Positions 48,394-59,806 of a stretch of 64,000 nucleotides of DNA are shown one piece after another. This DNA comes from Apium graveolens (lineage: Eukaryota; Streptophyta; Magnoliopsida; Apiales; Apiaceae): positions 89,716,631 through 89,780,630 of the forward strand of contig NC_133648.1 of assembly GCF_009905375.1 (NCBI RefSeq). The letters are read 5' to 3'. Position 1 is the stretch's first letter, and the number at the start of each line of letters is the position of its first letter. The notes beneath the pieces were generated by a model. That model ran no database searches. It saw only the letters and a program-made list of their open reading frames with translations, and had not been told where the DNA came from. Position numbers and translations under genes: made by a program.

Positions 48394-51300
48394 GTGCAGG
48401 GAAACAGAAGGAATCTTTGGTACTTGGATAGTGGTTGTTCAAGACACATGACTGGTGATTCTACCCTGCTCACAGAGTTTGAAGAGAGAGCTGGCCCAAG
48501 TATCACTTTTGGAGATGACAGCAAAGGTTATACTGTGGGATATGGCTTGATTTCAAAGGACAATGTCATCATCGAAGAGGTTGCCTTAGTGGATGGTCTC
48601 AAACACAATCTATTGAGTATCAGCCAGCTTTGTGATAAAGGCAACTCAGTAATCTTCAACAAAGAAACCTGTGTTGTGATTAATAATCAAAACAACAAAG
48701 TGGTTCTCACTGATGTGAGAAGAGGAAATGTGTATCTAGCTGACTTCAACTCAACTAAAGCAGAATCTGTAACTTGTCTTCTCAGTAAAGCAAGTCAAGA
48801 TGAAAGTTGGCTATGGCACAAGAAGCTATCCCATTTGAACTTCAAGACCATGAATGAGCTGGTAAAGAAAGAGCTGGTTAGAGGCATTCCTCTGGTGGAG
48901 TTTACAAAGGATGGACTGTGTGATGCCTGCCAAAAAGGGAAGCAAATTAAAGCATCTTTCAGGAAAAAACTTGATTCAGCAATTGAAGAACCTCTGCAAC
49001 TGCTTCACATGGATTTGTTTGGACCAGTCAATGTATTGTCAATCTCAAAGAAAAGATTTTGCCTAGTAATTGTAGATGATTTCTCAAAGTTCTCTTGGAC
49101 CTATTTCCTAAAGTCCAAAGATGAAGCTAGTGAAATCATCATCAATCACATAAGGCAAGTTAACAATCATCCTGATTTCAAAGTTAGAAGAATCAGGAGT
49201 GACAATGGAACTGAGTTCAAGAACTATGTCATGAGAGCATTCTGTGAGGAAAATGGGATCTTGCATGAGTTTTCAGCAGCAAGGACTCCACAACAGAATG
49301 GAGTAGTGGAAAGAAAGAATAGATCTCTTATTGAAGCTGCAAGGACAATGCTTGAAGAATCAAAATTACCAACATATTTCTGGGCTGAAGCTGTCAACAC
49401 TGCATGCTACACTCAGAACATCTCTCTGATTAATCAAGCAAAATGCAAGACACCTTATCAATTGTTCAAAAACAAGAAGCCAACTCTGAACTTTCTTCAT
49501 GTCTTTGGCTGTAAATGCTATATTCTGAGAAATCAAACTGATCAAAATGGGAAGTTTGATGCTAAAGCAGATGAAGGAATTTTTGTTGGATATGCTGTTG
49601 GTAAAGCATATAGAGTCTACAATCTAAGAACCAACATTGTTGTTGAATCTATACATGTTGTGTTTAATGATAAAAAGATTGAAGGACTGAAAGATGGAGA
49701 TTACCATGAGAGCCTCAAATTCGACAATGTTGAGATGGTCAGTGATGAAAGTGATGATGAGAGTGATCAAGAAAAAGTGTCTAAGGATAATGCAGACAAA
49801 TCTACTACAAATGAAGCACAAAACTCAACATCCATCGAGTTACATAATGCTTCATCCATCGGAAGGCAATCTGTATTATCCGTCGGAAGACAACCTGCCT
49901 CGTCCGTCGATACTCAAAATTCACCATCCGTCAGGTTATCAAAAGGAGCAGGAAGTCAAGGCAGATCACCCATAGAAAGCACCCCAATCTCAAATCAAAG
50001 ATCCACAAACTCAGGGGGAGTTTCTAGCAATCAAAACTCAATCACACATCAAGACAACATTGAGGTCTCTTCATCTAGGGCTAATCTACCTCAACCAAGA
50101 AAATGGACAAAAGATCACTCCTTTGAACTGATTATTGGTGATGTTTCTTCCAGAGTTCAAACCAGGAGAGCAACTCAAGAAGAATGTCTATACAACAGCT
50201 TCATGTCTAAGGAAGAACCAAAGAAGGTAGAAGAAGCCTTATTAGATCCTGATTGGATTTTAGCTATGCAAGAGGAGCTAAACCAATTTGAAAGGAATAA
50301 AGTATGGAAGCTGGTACCCAAGCCTAAAGGAAAGAATCCAATAGACACCAAATGGGTATTCAGAAACAAGATGGATGAAAATGGCATAGTAGTAAGGAAT
50401 AAAGCAAGATTGGTTGCTAAAGGCTATTGTCAGCAAGAAGGGATAGATTTTGATGAAACATTTGCTCATGTTGCAAGACTTGAAGCCATCAGAATCTTCT
50501 TAGCCTATGCAGCCCATGCCAATTTCAAAGTCTATCAAAAGGATGTCAAAAGTGCCTTTCTGAATGGAGATTTGGAGGAAGAAGTGTATGTAAGTCAACC
50601 TCCTGGCTTTGAAGATCCAAATTTCCCAGAGTATGTCTATTATCTACTGAAAGCACTTTATGGACTAAAGCAAGCACCTAGAGCCTGGTATGACACTTTA
50701 TCAAAGTTCCTTTTGGAAAGTCACTTCACAAGAGGTACTGTAGATAAAACTTTATTTTTCAGAAATGTGAATGGCTCTAACATACTTGTTCAAATTTATG
50801 TAGATGATATTATTTTTGGCTCTACAGATGAGAAACTTTGTAAAAAGTTTTCCAAACTGATGCAAAGCAAGTATGAAATGAGTATAATGGGAGAACTAAC
50901 TTACTTTCTTGGTTTACAAGTTAAGCAAGTTAGTGATGGAATATTCATTAGTCAAACTAAATATATTTTTGATCTTTTAAAGAAGTTTGATCTAATGGAT
51001 TGCACATCTGCAAAAACTCCCATGGCCACTGCAACTAAGCTTGAACTAAACACTACTGAAAAGTCTGTGGACATTTCAAGTTATAGAGGCATGGTTGGCT
51101 CACTTCTGTACTTAACAGCCAGTAGGCCAGATATAATATTTGCTACATGTTCGTGTGCTAGATTTCAGGCTGATCCTAGAGAGTCTCATTTGATAGCTAT
51201 TAAAAGAATTTTCAGATATCTCAAAGGAACACCAAACCTTGGCATTTGGTATCCTAGAGATTCTGGTTTTGATCTAACTGGTTATTCAGATGCAGATTAT

Positions 51301-51741
51301 GCAGGTTGCAGAATTGATAGAAAAAGCACAACAGGAACCTGTCAATTTTTAGGAGACAAGCTTGTGTCCTGGTTCAGTAAAAAGCAAAATTCAGTTTCTA
51401 CTTCCACGGCTAAAGCTGAATATATTGTTGCTGGCAGTTGCTGTGCACAGATTTTATGGATGAAAAATCAATTGCTAGACTATGGTTTGCAAGTTGAAAG
51501 GATTCCTATTTTCTGTGACAACACAAGTGCAATTGCCATCACTGAAAATCCAGTGCAACATTCAAGGACAAAGCATATAGACATCAAGTACCATTTCATA
51601 AGGGAACATGTAATGAATGGTACTGTAGAGTTACATTTTGTTCCAAGTGAGAAGCAACTTGCAGATATTTTTACCAAGCCACTGGATGAATCCACCTTTT
51701 CTAGGTTGGTAAGTGAGTTAGGTATGCTTAATTACTCTTGA
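48394..51741 (+). CDS. Element B pol: protease, integrase, reverse transcriptase, RNase H
   Basis: An uninterrupted 1115-codon frame. Protease is near the start ([13 protein letters not shown]); the pre-integrase and HHCC region follows ([19 protein letters not shown]). The integrase DDE is in [17 protein letters not shown] and [13 protein letters not shown] has [21 protein letters not shown] (first catalytic Asp) and YVDDIIFGS; RNase H has [17 protein letters not shown] and CDNTSAIAI, ending [13 protein letters not shown]. Changes at normally conserved spots (FAHVARL for FAPVARL, QKDVK for QMDVK, TAKAEY for TAEAEY) make full activity doubtful. There is no ATG at the start (first usable codon GTG 48394), so expression probably needs frameshifting or splicing from gag. 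The linker at 49829-49935 has five ATCCGTCGA-type words. Confidence 0.96.
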   Translation: MQGNRRNLWYLDSGCSRHMTGDSTLLTEFEERAGPSITFGDDSKGYTVGYGLISKDNVIIEEVALVDGLKHNLLSISQLCDKGNSVIFNKETCVVINNQNNKVVLTDVRRGNVYLADFNSTKAESVTCLLSKASQDESWLWHKKLSHLNFKTMNELVKKELVRGIPLVEFTKDGLCDACQKGKQIKASFRKKLDSAIEEPLQLLHMDLFGPVNVLSISKKRFCLVIVDDFSKFSWTYFLKSKDEASEIIINHIRQVNNHPDFKVRRIRSDNGTEFKNYVMRAFCEENGILHEFSAARTPQQNGVVERKNRSLIEAARTMLEESKLPTYFWAEAVNTACYTQNISLINQAKCKTPYQLFKNKKPTLNFLHVFGCKCYILRNQTDQNGKFDAKADEGIFVGYAVGKAYRVYNLRTNIVVESIHVVFNDKKIEGLKDGDYHESLKFDNVEMVSDESDDESDQEKVSKDNADKSTTNEAQNSTSIELHNASSIGRQSVLSVGRQPASSVDTQNSPSVRLSKGAGSQGRSPIESTPISNQRSTNSGGVSSNQNSITHQDNIEVSSSRANLPQPRKWTKDHSFELIIGDVSSRVQTRRATQEECLYNSFMSKEEPKKVEEALLDPDWILAMQEELNQFERNKVWKLVPKPKGKNPIDTKWVFRNKMDENGIVVRNKARLVAKGYCQQEGIDFDETFAHVARLEAIRIFLAYAAHANFKVYQKDVKSAFLNGDLEEEVYVSQPPGFEDPNFPEYVYYLLKALYGLKQAPRAWYDTLSKFLLESHFTRGTVDKTLFFRNVNGSNILVQIYVDDIIFGSTDEKLCKKFSKLMQSKYEMSIMGELTYFLGLQVKQVSDGIFISQTKYIFDLLKKFDLMDCTSAKTPMATATKLELNTTEKSVDISSYRGMVGSLLYLTASRPDIIFATCSCARFQADPRESHLIAIKRIFRYLKGTPNLGIWYPRDSGFDLTGYSDADYAGCRIDRKSTTGTCQFLGDKLVSWFSKKQNSVSTSTAKAEYIVAGSCCAQILWMKNQLLDYGLQVERIPIFCDNTSAIAITENPVQHSRTKHIDIKYHFIREHVMNGTVELHFVPSEKQLADIFTKPLDESTFSRLVSELGMLNYS

Positions 51742-52263
51742 ATTTATCTGTATTATTCTTGTAATTTGTAAAGAAGCCAGAAATTTAGTTGATTTTTAGT
51801 CTTGGATGAAAATTTTGGCTAAGTCAAAATTTGTATCTCGACGGATGACCATTATCCATCGGGTTGCGTCATCCGTCGATATACAAATTGTAAATAAAAA
51901 TCAATTACTTTTCTGGAATATTTTAAAGCTCGACGAATAACATTTTATCTTCATCCGTCGAAGTATCTAAATCTGAACCGTTAATTCCCTGAACATTATC
52001 CATCGAGTATACTTACAGTTTATAAGCATTACACGACGGATAATGGGTGGAATTTTTAAAAGCTTATTTTAAAACGGTCGTTTTAGGCAATTTCTATTAG
52101 GTAATTTACTTCTCTTTATTATTTTCATCCGTTGAGTCTGAGCAAAGTATAAAAGCCTATTTCATTCTAATCATTTTCTTTTATCATTCTCAAATTCAAC
52201 TGTGTTATTTCATTCTCTCTCAAGAAAAAATCCTCTTTCTCTTCAAGCTTTTCTTCTCTAACA
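51742..52263. repeat. Element B spacer with ATCCGTCGA words and leader of the third ORF
   Basis: About eight copies or variants of ATCCGTCGA/TCGACGGAT in both orientations lie between 51837 and 52140. A TATA box and pyrimidine-rich leader follow. Confidence 0.8.
52148..52157 (+). promoter_or_regulatory. Candidate TATA box for the third ORF of element B
   Basis: GTATAAAAGC lies about 110 bases upstream of ATG 52264. The intervening leader is strongly pyrimidine-rich (CATTCTCTCTC, CCTCTTTCTCTTC) and ends CTAACAATGG. The arrangement matches that before element A's third ORF. Promoter function is inferred. Confidence 0.5.
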
Positions 52264-55200
52264 ATGGCACCCGTAGTAAAGATCATGTCACAGACTGGGT
52301 TCATCTATGAGAAGAACAACTTCACTGCCTTGGTCAATAAGGGGATTCAGCAATCTGAAGACTATCATAAGATAATGGACTTCGTGAAGAACTGCAAGTT
52401 AAGTTTTGCTATGCTGGAATCACCCACAATCTATTGTGAAGTTGTTGAGGAAATGTGGACAATAGCAATCTACAACTCTACTGACAAAACCATCACTCTG
52501 ACCATCAAAGGTAATGATTTTTTTATCAATAGTGATGTAATAAAAGCATGTTTCAAGATTCCTGATGATAATGTAACTGCACCACACACTGACACTGATA
52601 TTGTCAATATGCTTAATTCCATTCATTATGCACTTCCTACTGCAAAACTAAGTGAAATTAGAAGACTAGGTCTTAGGAAGGAATGGAGTTACTTGTGTGA
52701 TGTAGTAACTAAAGTCTTTTCTGGAAAAATCAGTAATTTTGATTCTGTGAACATTTCCATGCTTAACATGCTATACATGCTAGTTACAGACAAATATTAT
52801 AATTTCAGTGACCTTGTTGTGTATGAGTTAGGTTTTAAATTAGGTGACTTAGCCAAAAGAGGAAAGAATATTTACTATGCCAGATTTTTTATGCTTTTGG
52901 CTAACCATCTTTGTCAAAAGATTGAACTTGAGAACCCAAACAACAAATTAGCTTGTTGGGTTCAAGAGAGAAGAATCATTGCAGACTTGAACAGAGCCAA
53001 CCATCACAAGGATGTGCCAATGTTCTATTTTCCTGTAATGCTGACACCTCAGGTAAGTAAGGTAAGTTTATCCATACCCTCAACTATTCCAATCTCTTCT
53101 ATTTCTTTGACTTCAGGCATAGCTATGGCAACTGTGAAAATGACCAAACAGTTGCCTGCCAAAGCTGCCAAAACAACTGCAATTCCCAAATCCAAATTAA
53201 AGAAAACCCCCTCTGGTATCTCTCAAAAGGTACCAGTTGAAAAATCTACCAAAGCCAAAGAGGGGAGTGTGAAGGAGGGTAAGATAGGTGAGGGAAGGGG
53301 TGAACATCAAAGAAACCCCAAGGATAAGGTTGGAGAGATGAGTGAATCCCAGCCTAGCCACACTGCAGTTTCCCAACAAACTGCAGTGCTTAAAAAGGAC
53401 AGAAGCTCACTTCTAGCTGCATCCTCCCAAAAGGATGTGGCTATTGAACAAAGCTCTCATCCAAGAGCACAGGCCAAGAGGGTTAGGGACATAAGCTCAC
53501 ACCAAACTTACACTAGAAAGAAGAAATCCAAAACAACTGGGGATGCACAGGGCACACAATTAGTCCAAACTGGTGCTAAAGACACAGTCCCTGCACCTTC
53601 CCAAATTCAGATTGACGTGGCTCCAATAAATGTGGAGTCACAGCCAAAATCTCTCATTATAGAAGCCACTGAAACACAATACTCACCAACCAACTCACTG
53701 GAAGTGGACATGATAAACACTTCAATTCCTGATTCCCCTTCTTTAACTCTGTTGGGGAAGCCAAAATCCAGTTCACGTGAGCATCATCTTTTAGATGATT
53801 TGTTGGCTCACTTGCCAATTCTTTCTGATTCTATTGTGACATATGTGCCTCAAATAACTTCAATCAACACAGAGTCAACAATAGTTTCTCTTCCCACCTC
53901 ATTTATTTCCACTCTCTCGATGGATATTGCTCATCCGTCGAGTAGTGATTGTATCCCGACGGATAAGCTTAACAGCAGTTATCCATCGGATAGCTTTACC
54001 ACTCACCCGACGGATATCACTTATCCGTCGAGTGTCTCTGCACAACTTCAAACTTCAATAATTTCAAGTGCAGAAAATTTGGTGGTAATACAATCACTCT
54101 TAGGACTGAGAGAGGAGAGTGCATTGAGTGAGAGGCTGGGTTGCTCCCGGGCAAAAGGAGAGGAAAAGAGTGAATCTCAGCAATCCATTCATTCAGGATT
54201 GGCAAAAGTGAGTGAGAGGAGTCCCACCTTAGTAGGTGAAGGTGAGGGTGTGAGGGTGGGGAGCCAGGGTGAGACCCTGATGCAACAAAAGAGAGAACAT
54301 GAGAGAAAAGCAGGTACTGGAGAAATAAGGATGGAACCAGCCATTGCTAGTGAGTCAATGATTGTGGATGATGCTGAAAAGGAAAGACAATTTCAGCAAC
54401 ATTATAAAGCTGTAATTGATAACATTTCCTTGGATTCTGACACTTTTACTCACCCTGTTTCAGCCTATCAACTGTTGGCTGCTCAGGGCAATGTTGAGGC
54501 ATAGCAGACTTTGCACTTAGTGCACACCACAGAATCTCTTCAAAGAGATAAAGCTGCTGTAAACAGGATGCCTCCTCAAGCTGGAGAGCCATCTGAAGAA
54601 TTTGGAGTAAATTCTGATGATGATGACTCTAGTTCTTTGAATGGTAGCATGAACTTAGGGGGAGCTGAAGGCCCAAGTTCTGCTTTAAGTTTACCTGAAT
54701 GGGCACGGGCAAAGGAATTTATACCAGGACAATTTGAGGTGTCTTTGGTAAAACAAGTAACAGCTATTCAGCAAGCCCTTCAGGAAGCTTCAGATGCTGG
54801 TACCAAGGCTGTTCTTAAAGCTCATCTAGACTCTTTGCACTTAATGAAGATCCAACACTCAAGACAGAATATCAGTGTGGATGAATTGAAAAAGGAGATA
54901 GCTGACTTAAAGACATACAACTCTGAGAAGCTGGATTCAATAATGCCATATGGTACCATGCATGATCTATTACTAAGGTTGAGAAGAGAATCAGATTCTG
55001 ACAAGAAGATAGCCAAGCTGGAGACCAGAGTTCAAGTTATTGAGAATTCAGTGGCTCTACTTCTTCAAAATCAACAGACTCAGACAAATCTTCTCATGCA
55101 ACTGGCTAAAGCACAAGGCCTAACTCCTCCACTTGATGATAACAAAAAGTGGGAGAGAGAATCAAGTAAGGGGAGAAAGGACCAACTGAGGGAGAGAACA

Positions 55201-56822
55201 TTTTAGTTCAAATCAGCAAAGTAATTGTACCTTCAATTACTATCTCCAAGCCACCAGTTGCAGATGGTATAGATCTTATAAATGCAGCAGCGGCAAATTT
55301 GAAAGATGCAGATAAAGAAGAGTTAACTCTGATCAACTGGAAAAAAATTGATGAGGAAATACAGAAAAAGTTTCAATTAGTCAAGGAACCAGATCAGTCA
55401 GCCATCCATCACTCTCATGTCAAGCCAATCAATGTGAATGAGATGAGCATGAACTATCTGGAGAAAGGACAATCTTCTTGCATCAACACTAAAAAGGCTG
55501 AGATAATTCTTAAACCAAGGGCAAACTATCCAAAGTCATCTTTGAAGAACCCTATGAATACTGTGTATGAGACACCCAAGCCTGATGAAAAGAAGCTTCT
55601 GTCAAGATCTATTCTCCTCTACAAAGATCCAGTTGATTCAGCCTCAAGAAAGAGAATTGCAAAGATATTCAAAAATGGGAAGGAAATTTGTGTGGTAGCT
55701 GGACATCCACAATTTGCTCATGCAAAGGAAGAAGAAAAAGTCAGATTGAAGCAGGAAAAGAGGCAAGCTGCTCTAGATGCAAAGAAGTCTAAACAAAAGA
55801 AAGAACAGTTTGCTATCTTGACCAAGCTACAGGCTGTGAACTCTTCTCAACAAATTCCCTCTCAACCAACTCAAGCTACTCAATTAAAGAAGAAGATTGA
55901 AGAACAGAAGAAATCTCCAAGAAAGAAAGAACTGGCTAAAAGAACAAAAAGAAAGTTAGATATTGTTAACAAGGAATTGGAAGATCAATTTCCAATGGAA
56001 TCCACTAAAGCTGAAACTCAAGCATCAAAGCCCTCTGTGGTATTTGAAGACATAAGGGTGGTGGACCCCTACAGGAACATACATGGAGAGCCTATTGTGC
56101 CAAAGGATGAGCCAATAGAGTGGGATAAATTACCAATTCCTGACTTCAACTTGCCAATTCTCACCAAGCCAAGAAGGACAAAATCAAGGGCAGTCAAGAA
56201 AGTGAAGTTGTCACCTCTCAAATCCAAGGCAGTAGTCAAAGCTCAACTCAAGATCAACAAGGGAGACTACTTGTACTTGTGTGACATCAAAGAATTCTCA
56301 GACCTAAACCTTTATCTGGAGGAGCTGGATGAGGTAAGGGCAATTGATGCATACAGAAACCTACCTGAAAGGTTGGTATTCAAGTACAAAGGAGGAAGAG
56401 AGATTCAGTGGCCTCTTCACATGATACTTCAAGAAAGCCAAGCTATCAAAGTCTATTCATCCTTCAAGAAAAACTTTGGGTTTAATGTAACTGCAAGAAG
56501 ATTAGTATTGAAGAAGATTGAAGAGCTAAGGAGTGTTAGAGCCAAAGATGCACTACCCAAAACTCTTAACATCCCATACACAGGGAGAAGAGTGCATCTA
56601 AGGCCCTACTGGCTGATGGAATTCATGGATGACAAGGGTGTGAGAAGATTCTTCAGATTAGAAGACCAATTGAGTATCTCTAGCAATGAGACTCTCTTGG
56701 AAATGCAAGAAATGTTAGATCTCTCAGAATCTGATGAATTAGAATTCCACAGACAGCTCCAGAATCAAATTGAAGAAAACAACAGAAAGCTTGGAAGAAG
56801 ATCCAGACCTTCAAGAAACTAG
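52264..56822 (+). pseudogene. Third (env-like) ORF of element B, about 1500 codons, two lesions
   Basis: It starts at ATG 52264 (MAPVVKIMSQTGFIYEKNNF). The N-terminal domain has RKEWSYLCDVVTKVF near 52677 and RGKNIYYARFFMLLANHLC near 52858. A long Ser/Thr/Pro linker follows with basic TRKKKSK near 53511 and six ATCCGTCGA-type words at 53917-54036. The frame meets a TAG at 54502-54504, continues in phase to 55204, and shifts by one base near 55180. A Lys-rich, charged region (KEEEKVRLKQEKRQAALDAK) and a C-terminal domain (KGDYLYLCDIKEFSDLNLYL, RRFFRLEDQLSISSNETLL) end at 56822. No signal peptide or transmembrane segment is apparent, so a classical envelope role is unlikely. Function unknown. 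Confidence 0.87.
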
Positions 56823-56997
56823 AAAAATCTGATCAGGCTAGAGGAGCATCTTGAATTGACTGTGAGCCAAACCTTGTATATCCTGTTTAAATTGAAGCAC
56901 TCTCAGTTTTATCTACTTATCTTTAAAGATATATGTTTAGGATGTTTTGTTATCATCAAGTATCTCTTAATTTATGGCTACAATTCCAGTAGACATA

Positions 56998-57010
56998 AAT
57001 TGGGGGAGAT
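56998..57010 (+). other. Element B polypurine tract
   Basis: AATTGGGGGAGAT directly before the 3' LTR; TTGGGGGAGAT-type tracts are characteristic of Sireviruses. Confidence 0.93.
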
Positions 57011-58035
57011 TGTTGTGAATATGTTGTGTACTTGATGATTACCTAAACAAAACATCTAAGTAAATTTTACTTAGTGAAATAATGTAGCACTCGACGGTTA
57101 AGAATTATAGTCCCGACGGATAACTCGTTTTAGTCCCGACGGGTGAGTAACTTATTATCCATCGAGTGAGTAGCTTATGTAATAATAAGTTTGTAGCACA
57201 GTGTTGTATGCACCTTTGTATAGAATCTGTAGTAGTATATAAGTCATGTTAACTTTAACTAGATATGCAGAATAGGTTGATTAACTGTACATAAGCAATG
57301 TCTTGTAATTCTGTATAAGTGAAATGAAGTCAAGTGCCAAAATAGCTATCAACGGATGCTTAACAAAGCTTCAACGGATGATTAAATGACTTTCAACGGA
57401 TGTTTAAAATAGCAGTCGACGGATGATCAAGTAAGTCATCGACGGATGATCTGAAAGTCGACGGATGATCATATCAAGATTCAAACATCAGTTGAACAGT
57501 GAAAGCTGACACACAGCCGTCGAGTTGGATACAAACACACTGTGGAAGCCCATTAACTGGGTAATAGAGGACGAAAAGCAGCAAAGATCAAGACTGTTAG
57601 ATTTTATATTTATTCAGTTCTTTTGACTTTGTAATCTTGGTAATATATAAACCAAGAGAGTAGCAAATAGAAAAACAACTAAGAGAGCTAAGAAACAAAC
57701 ACAGAGAAATCTTTGTAAGCACTATCTTTAGCATTTCCTATGTTCTTAGTAGTTCTATTTTGTATAAGCAGCTGTGAGCATTTCTGCACACAGAGTCCTC
57801 TCGATATATTAAATATATCTCTGGTGGAATTGTTTAAGTCCACCAGAAAGTTTTTAAAGACTCTTGTTTTTAATTACTCTTGTTTTGATTCATTAAAGTT
57901 TATATTCCGCATTGTGCTAATCAAAACAAATATATCTATAATCGAGTTGAACATTTTTATTTCAAGAAAAAAAAGTTCAAGAATTCCATTCAACCCCCCT
58001 TCTGTAATTCTTGCTATATTGTTAAGGGACTAACA
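57011..58035 (+). repeat. Element B 3' LTR (1025 bp)
   Basis: It pairs with 44899-45922 and is followed by target duplication AAGAT. Some CGACGGAT words have decayed relative to the 5' copy (for example CAACGGATGATT near 57372). Confidence 0.97.
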
Positions 58036-58040
58036 AAGAT

Positions 58041-58977
58041 TTCTCAAACAACCTCTGACATGGCTCAAGTTGTTCAGAGTCAAGATATAGTAAGTCCTGA
58101 TATAACACTGAAACAAGCAACCTATGACATAGCTCAAGTTGGCTTGATATCAGAAGATAAGAAAAAGGAAACCTCTGACATTGCTCATGTTAAACCTTCA
58201 AAATTACTCCTACCAGGATTCACTAAAGCCAAGCAAAATCAATCTTTGAAGACTGCAACAAGTGGTTTTGAAGCAAGAGTGGTTACAGGAAAGGAAGCAA
58301 GAGATAAATCTGGATTAGGTAGTGCTGATGAAAGAAGAGTGCAGAACACAACCAATGATCCAACTTCCTTAAGTAAACCAGGTGTTGGAGCAACTCCTAA
58401 AAGATTGAATCAGCTTGAATCTGTACAGATGGTTTACCATACCTTCTTGAAAGAACACATCTTGTTATATTTCATGACAGATGGAAGGGTTTACCACATA
58501 AGGGAGAATGCTATACCACTGAAGTATTTTGAGGAACTAGAACATGTTCTATTCTTACTTCAAGTAAAGAACAGATTAACAGAAAGTGCTGCGTATTATT
58601 TGAAGACTCAAATTCTCAGACAGAAGAAGCTTTATTCTGTAAAGTCTGACAGCACATACTGTCCCAAGTACCGAGATCACAAGGGTGATATTGTTGAGAT
58701 GAAGCCTAACTCTGCTAAGATTATAACTACCTTTCTGGGTTATAAGGCTGTAGAATTCAATCTTGAGTCTGATAAGGCATATTTGATCAGACTGGATCAG
58801 GACATAAGGAAAGCCAGAATAAATGATCTCAAGGCTGTTATCTTTCAAATTGGTGAAGATACAGTTGAATTGAAGAATGCAAAAAGGAGGATGATTGATG
58901 AACTTAAATATGCTGAGAGATGTTTGTTAAAGAACTATCTCAGAACAACTCCTGATATCAAAGATATCAGTAATTGA
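58041..58977 (+). pseudogene. Third (env-like) ORF of element C, 3' part
   Basis: It continues the frame broken at 44898: removing element B and one AAGAT copy restores phase exactly. The start is Ser/Thr-rich; a C-terminal domain follows (VYHTFLKEHILLYFMTDGRV, LKYFEELEHVLFLLQVKNRL, KAYLIRLDQDIRKARINDLK) ending at a stop at 58977. Its helical tenor and position correspond to the C-terminal domain of the B protein, although sequence similarity is weak. No membrane segment is visible. From 58978 to 59169 there is short untranslated sequence. Confidence 0.85.
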
Positions 58978-59169
58978 AGCCAAGTCAAGATCTACAACTG
59001 CTCAAATTCTGATGTGTATACAGACTGAAGCTGTTATCAGAAGTTAAAGTTGGTAAAGCTTTAAGGACTATAAGTTGTAGTTATCTAGTCAAATTCTCAT
59101 GCATTTGTACTTAATGTTTTTGACATCATCAAATATTTGTTAAACTTGTATATTATGCTAATTTATAAG

Positions 59170-59180
59170 TTGAGGGAGAT
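59170..59180 (+). other. Element C polypurine tract
   Basis: TTGAGGGAGAT directly before the 3' LTR, a Sirevirus-type PPT with one G to A change relative to element B. Confidence 0.9.
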
Positions 59181-59801
59181 TGTTAGATATATTTGATAAT
59201 GTCATGTCTAATATGATTTGTGTTTAGTTTTCAGATCTTACTTAAACATGACAAAGCAGTACTTAACTGGAAATCAGCACTTATACTGAAGACAGTACTT
59301 AAGATATCAGAACTTAAGTGGTCAGAACTTAAGTTATCAGGAGATATTTATCAGGAGATAATATCAGGACTTAAGGAGACTTTCAGATAAGGAAGGCGGT
59401 TGATTGAGAGGAAAGAAGATCACGACAAACGCAAGAAGAGATATGCATGAAGAAGGAATTCTATGAAGAATAGAATACTTGGAAGAAAAGATATCTGATT
59501 GATATATTTTAGGAATCAGAATTATATTCCATATCAATTAGCGATTATCTTGTAACTGTGTAATATATAAACACAGACATAGGGTTTACACTATATGTGT
59601 TATCATTATCGAGAATAATATTCATTATAACACTAGCAGCTCTCGTGATATTTGTTCATTACTGAGAGAGGATAGTTCCATATTGTAACAGAGTTTATTA
59701 TATTGAATAAAGTCTGTTTTCTATTACTTAAGTTCTTTAATTCGATTTGATTATGATAAACACTGTATTCAACCCCCTTCTATAGTGTGTATGACCTAAC
59801 A
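59181..59801 (+). repeat. Element C 3' LTR (621 bp)
   Basis: TGTTAGATAT...GACCTAACA, paired with 34506-35121; a five-base indel near 59333 and about two dozen substitutions by eye. Target duplication TAATT follows at 59802-59806. Confidence 0.95.
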
Positions 59802-59806
59802 TAATT

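Larger units (their letters stand above)
44899..58035 (+). mobile_element. Element B: nearly intact Sirevirus-type copia element
   Basis: LTRs of 1024 and 1025 bp, perfect target duplication AAGAT (44894-44898 and 58036-58040), PBS, PPT, gag, complete pol and a third ORF of about 4.5 kb give a 13.1-kb element. About a dozen LTR differences by eye make it younger than its host C. Only two lesions are evident in gag and two in the third ORF. It is inserted in the same orientation as C, inside C's third ORF. Confidence 0.97.
34506..59801 (+). mobile_element. Element C: defective Sirevirus-type copia element, interrupted by element B
   Basis: LTRs at 34506-35121 and 59181-59801, and the perfect target duplication TAATT (34501-34505 and 59802-59806), define it. 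Without element B it is about 12.2 kb. The order is LTR, PBS, gag, pol, about 2.3 kb of spacer, third ORF, PPT, LTR. Roughly two dozen LTR differences by eye make it clearly older than B, as the nesting requires. Gag has frameshifts, pol lacks protease and N-terminal integrase, and the third ORF has in-frame stops. The left LTR begins TA instead of TG. Confidence 0.95.

Noticed and set aside
52264..56822. True envelope glycoprotein making element B an endogenous virus
   Set aside because: No signal peptide, transmembrane helix or glycoprotein-like Cys pattern is apparent; only the position is envelope-like.
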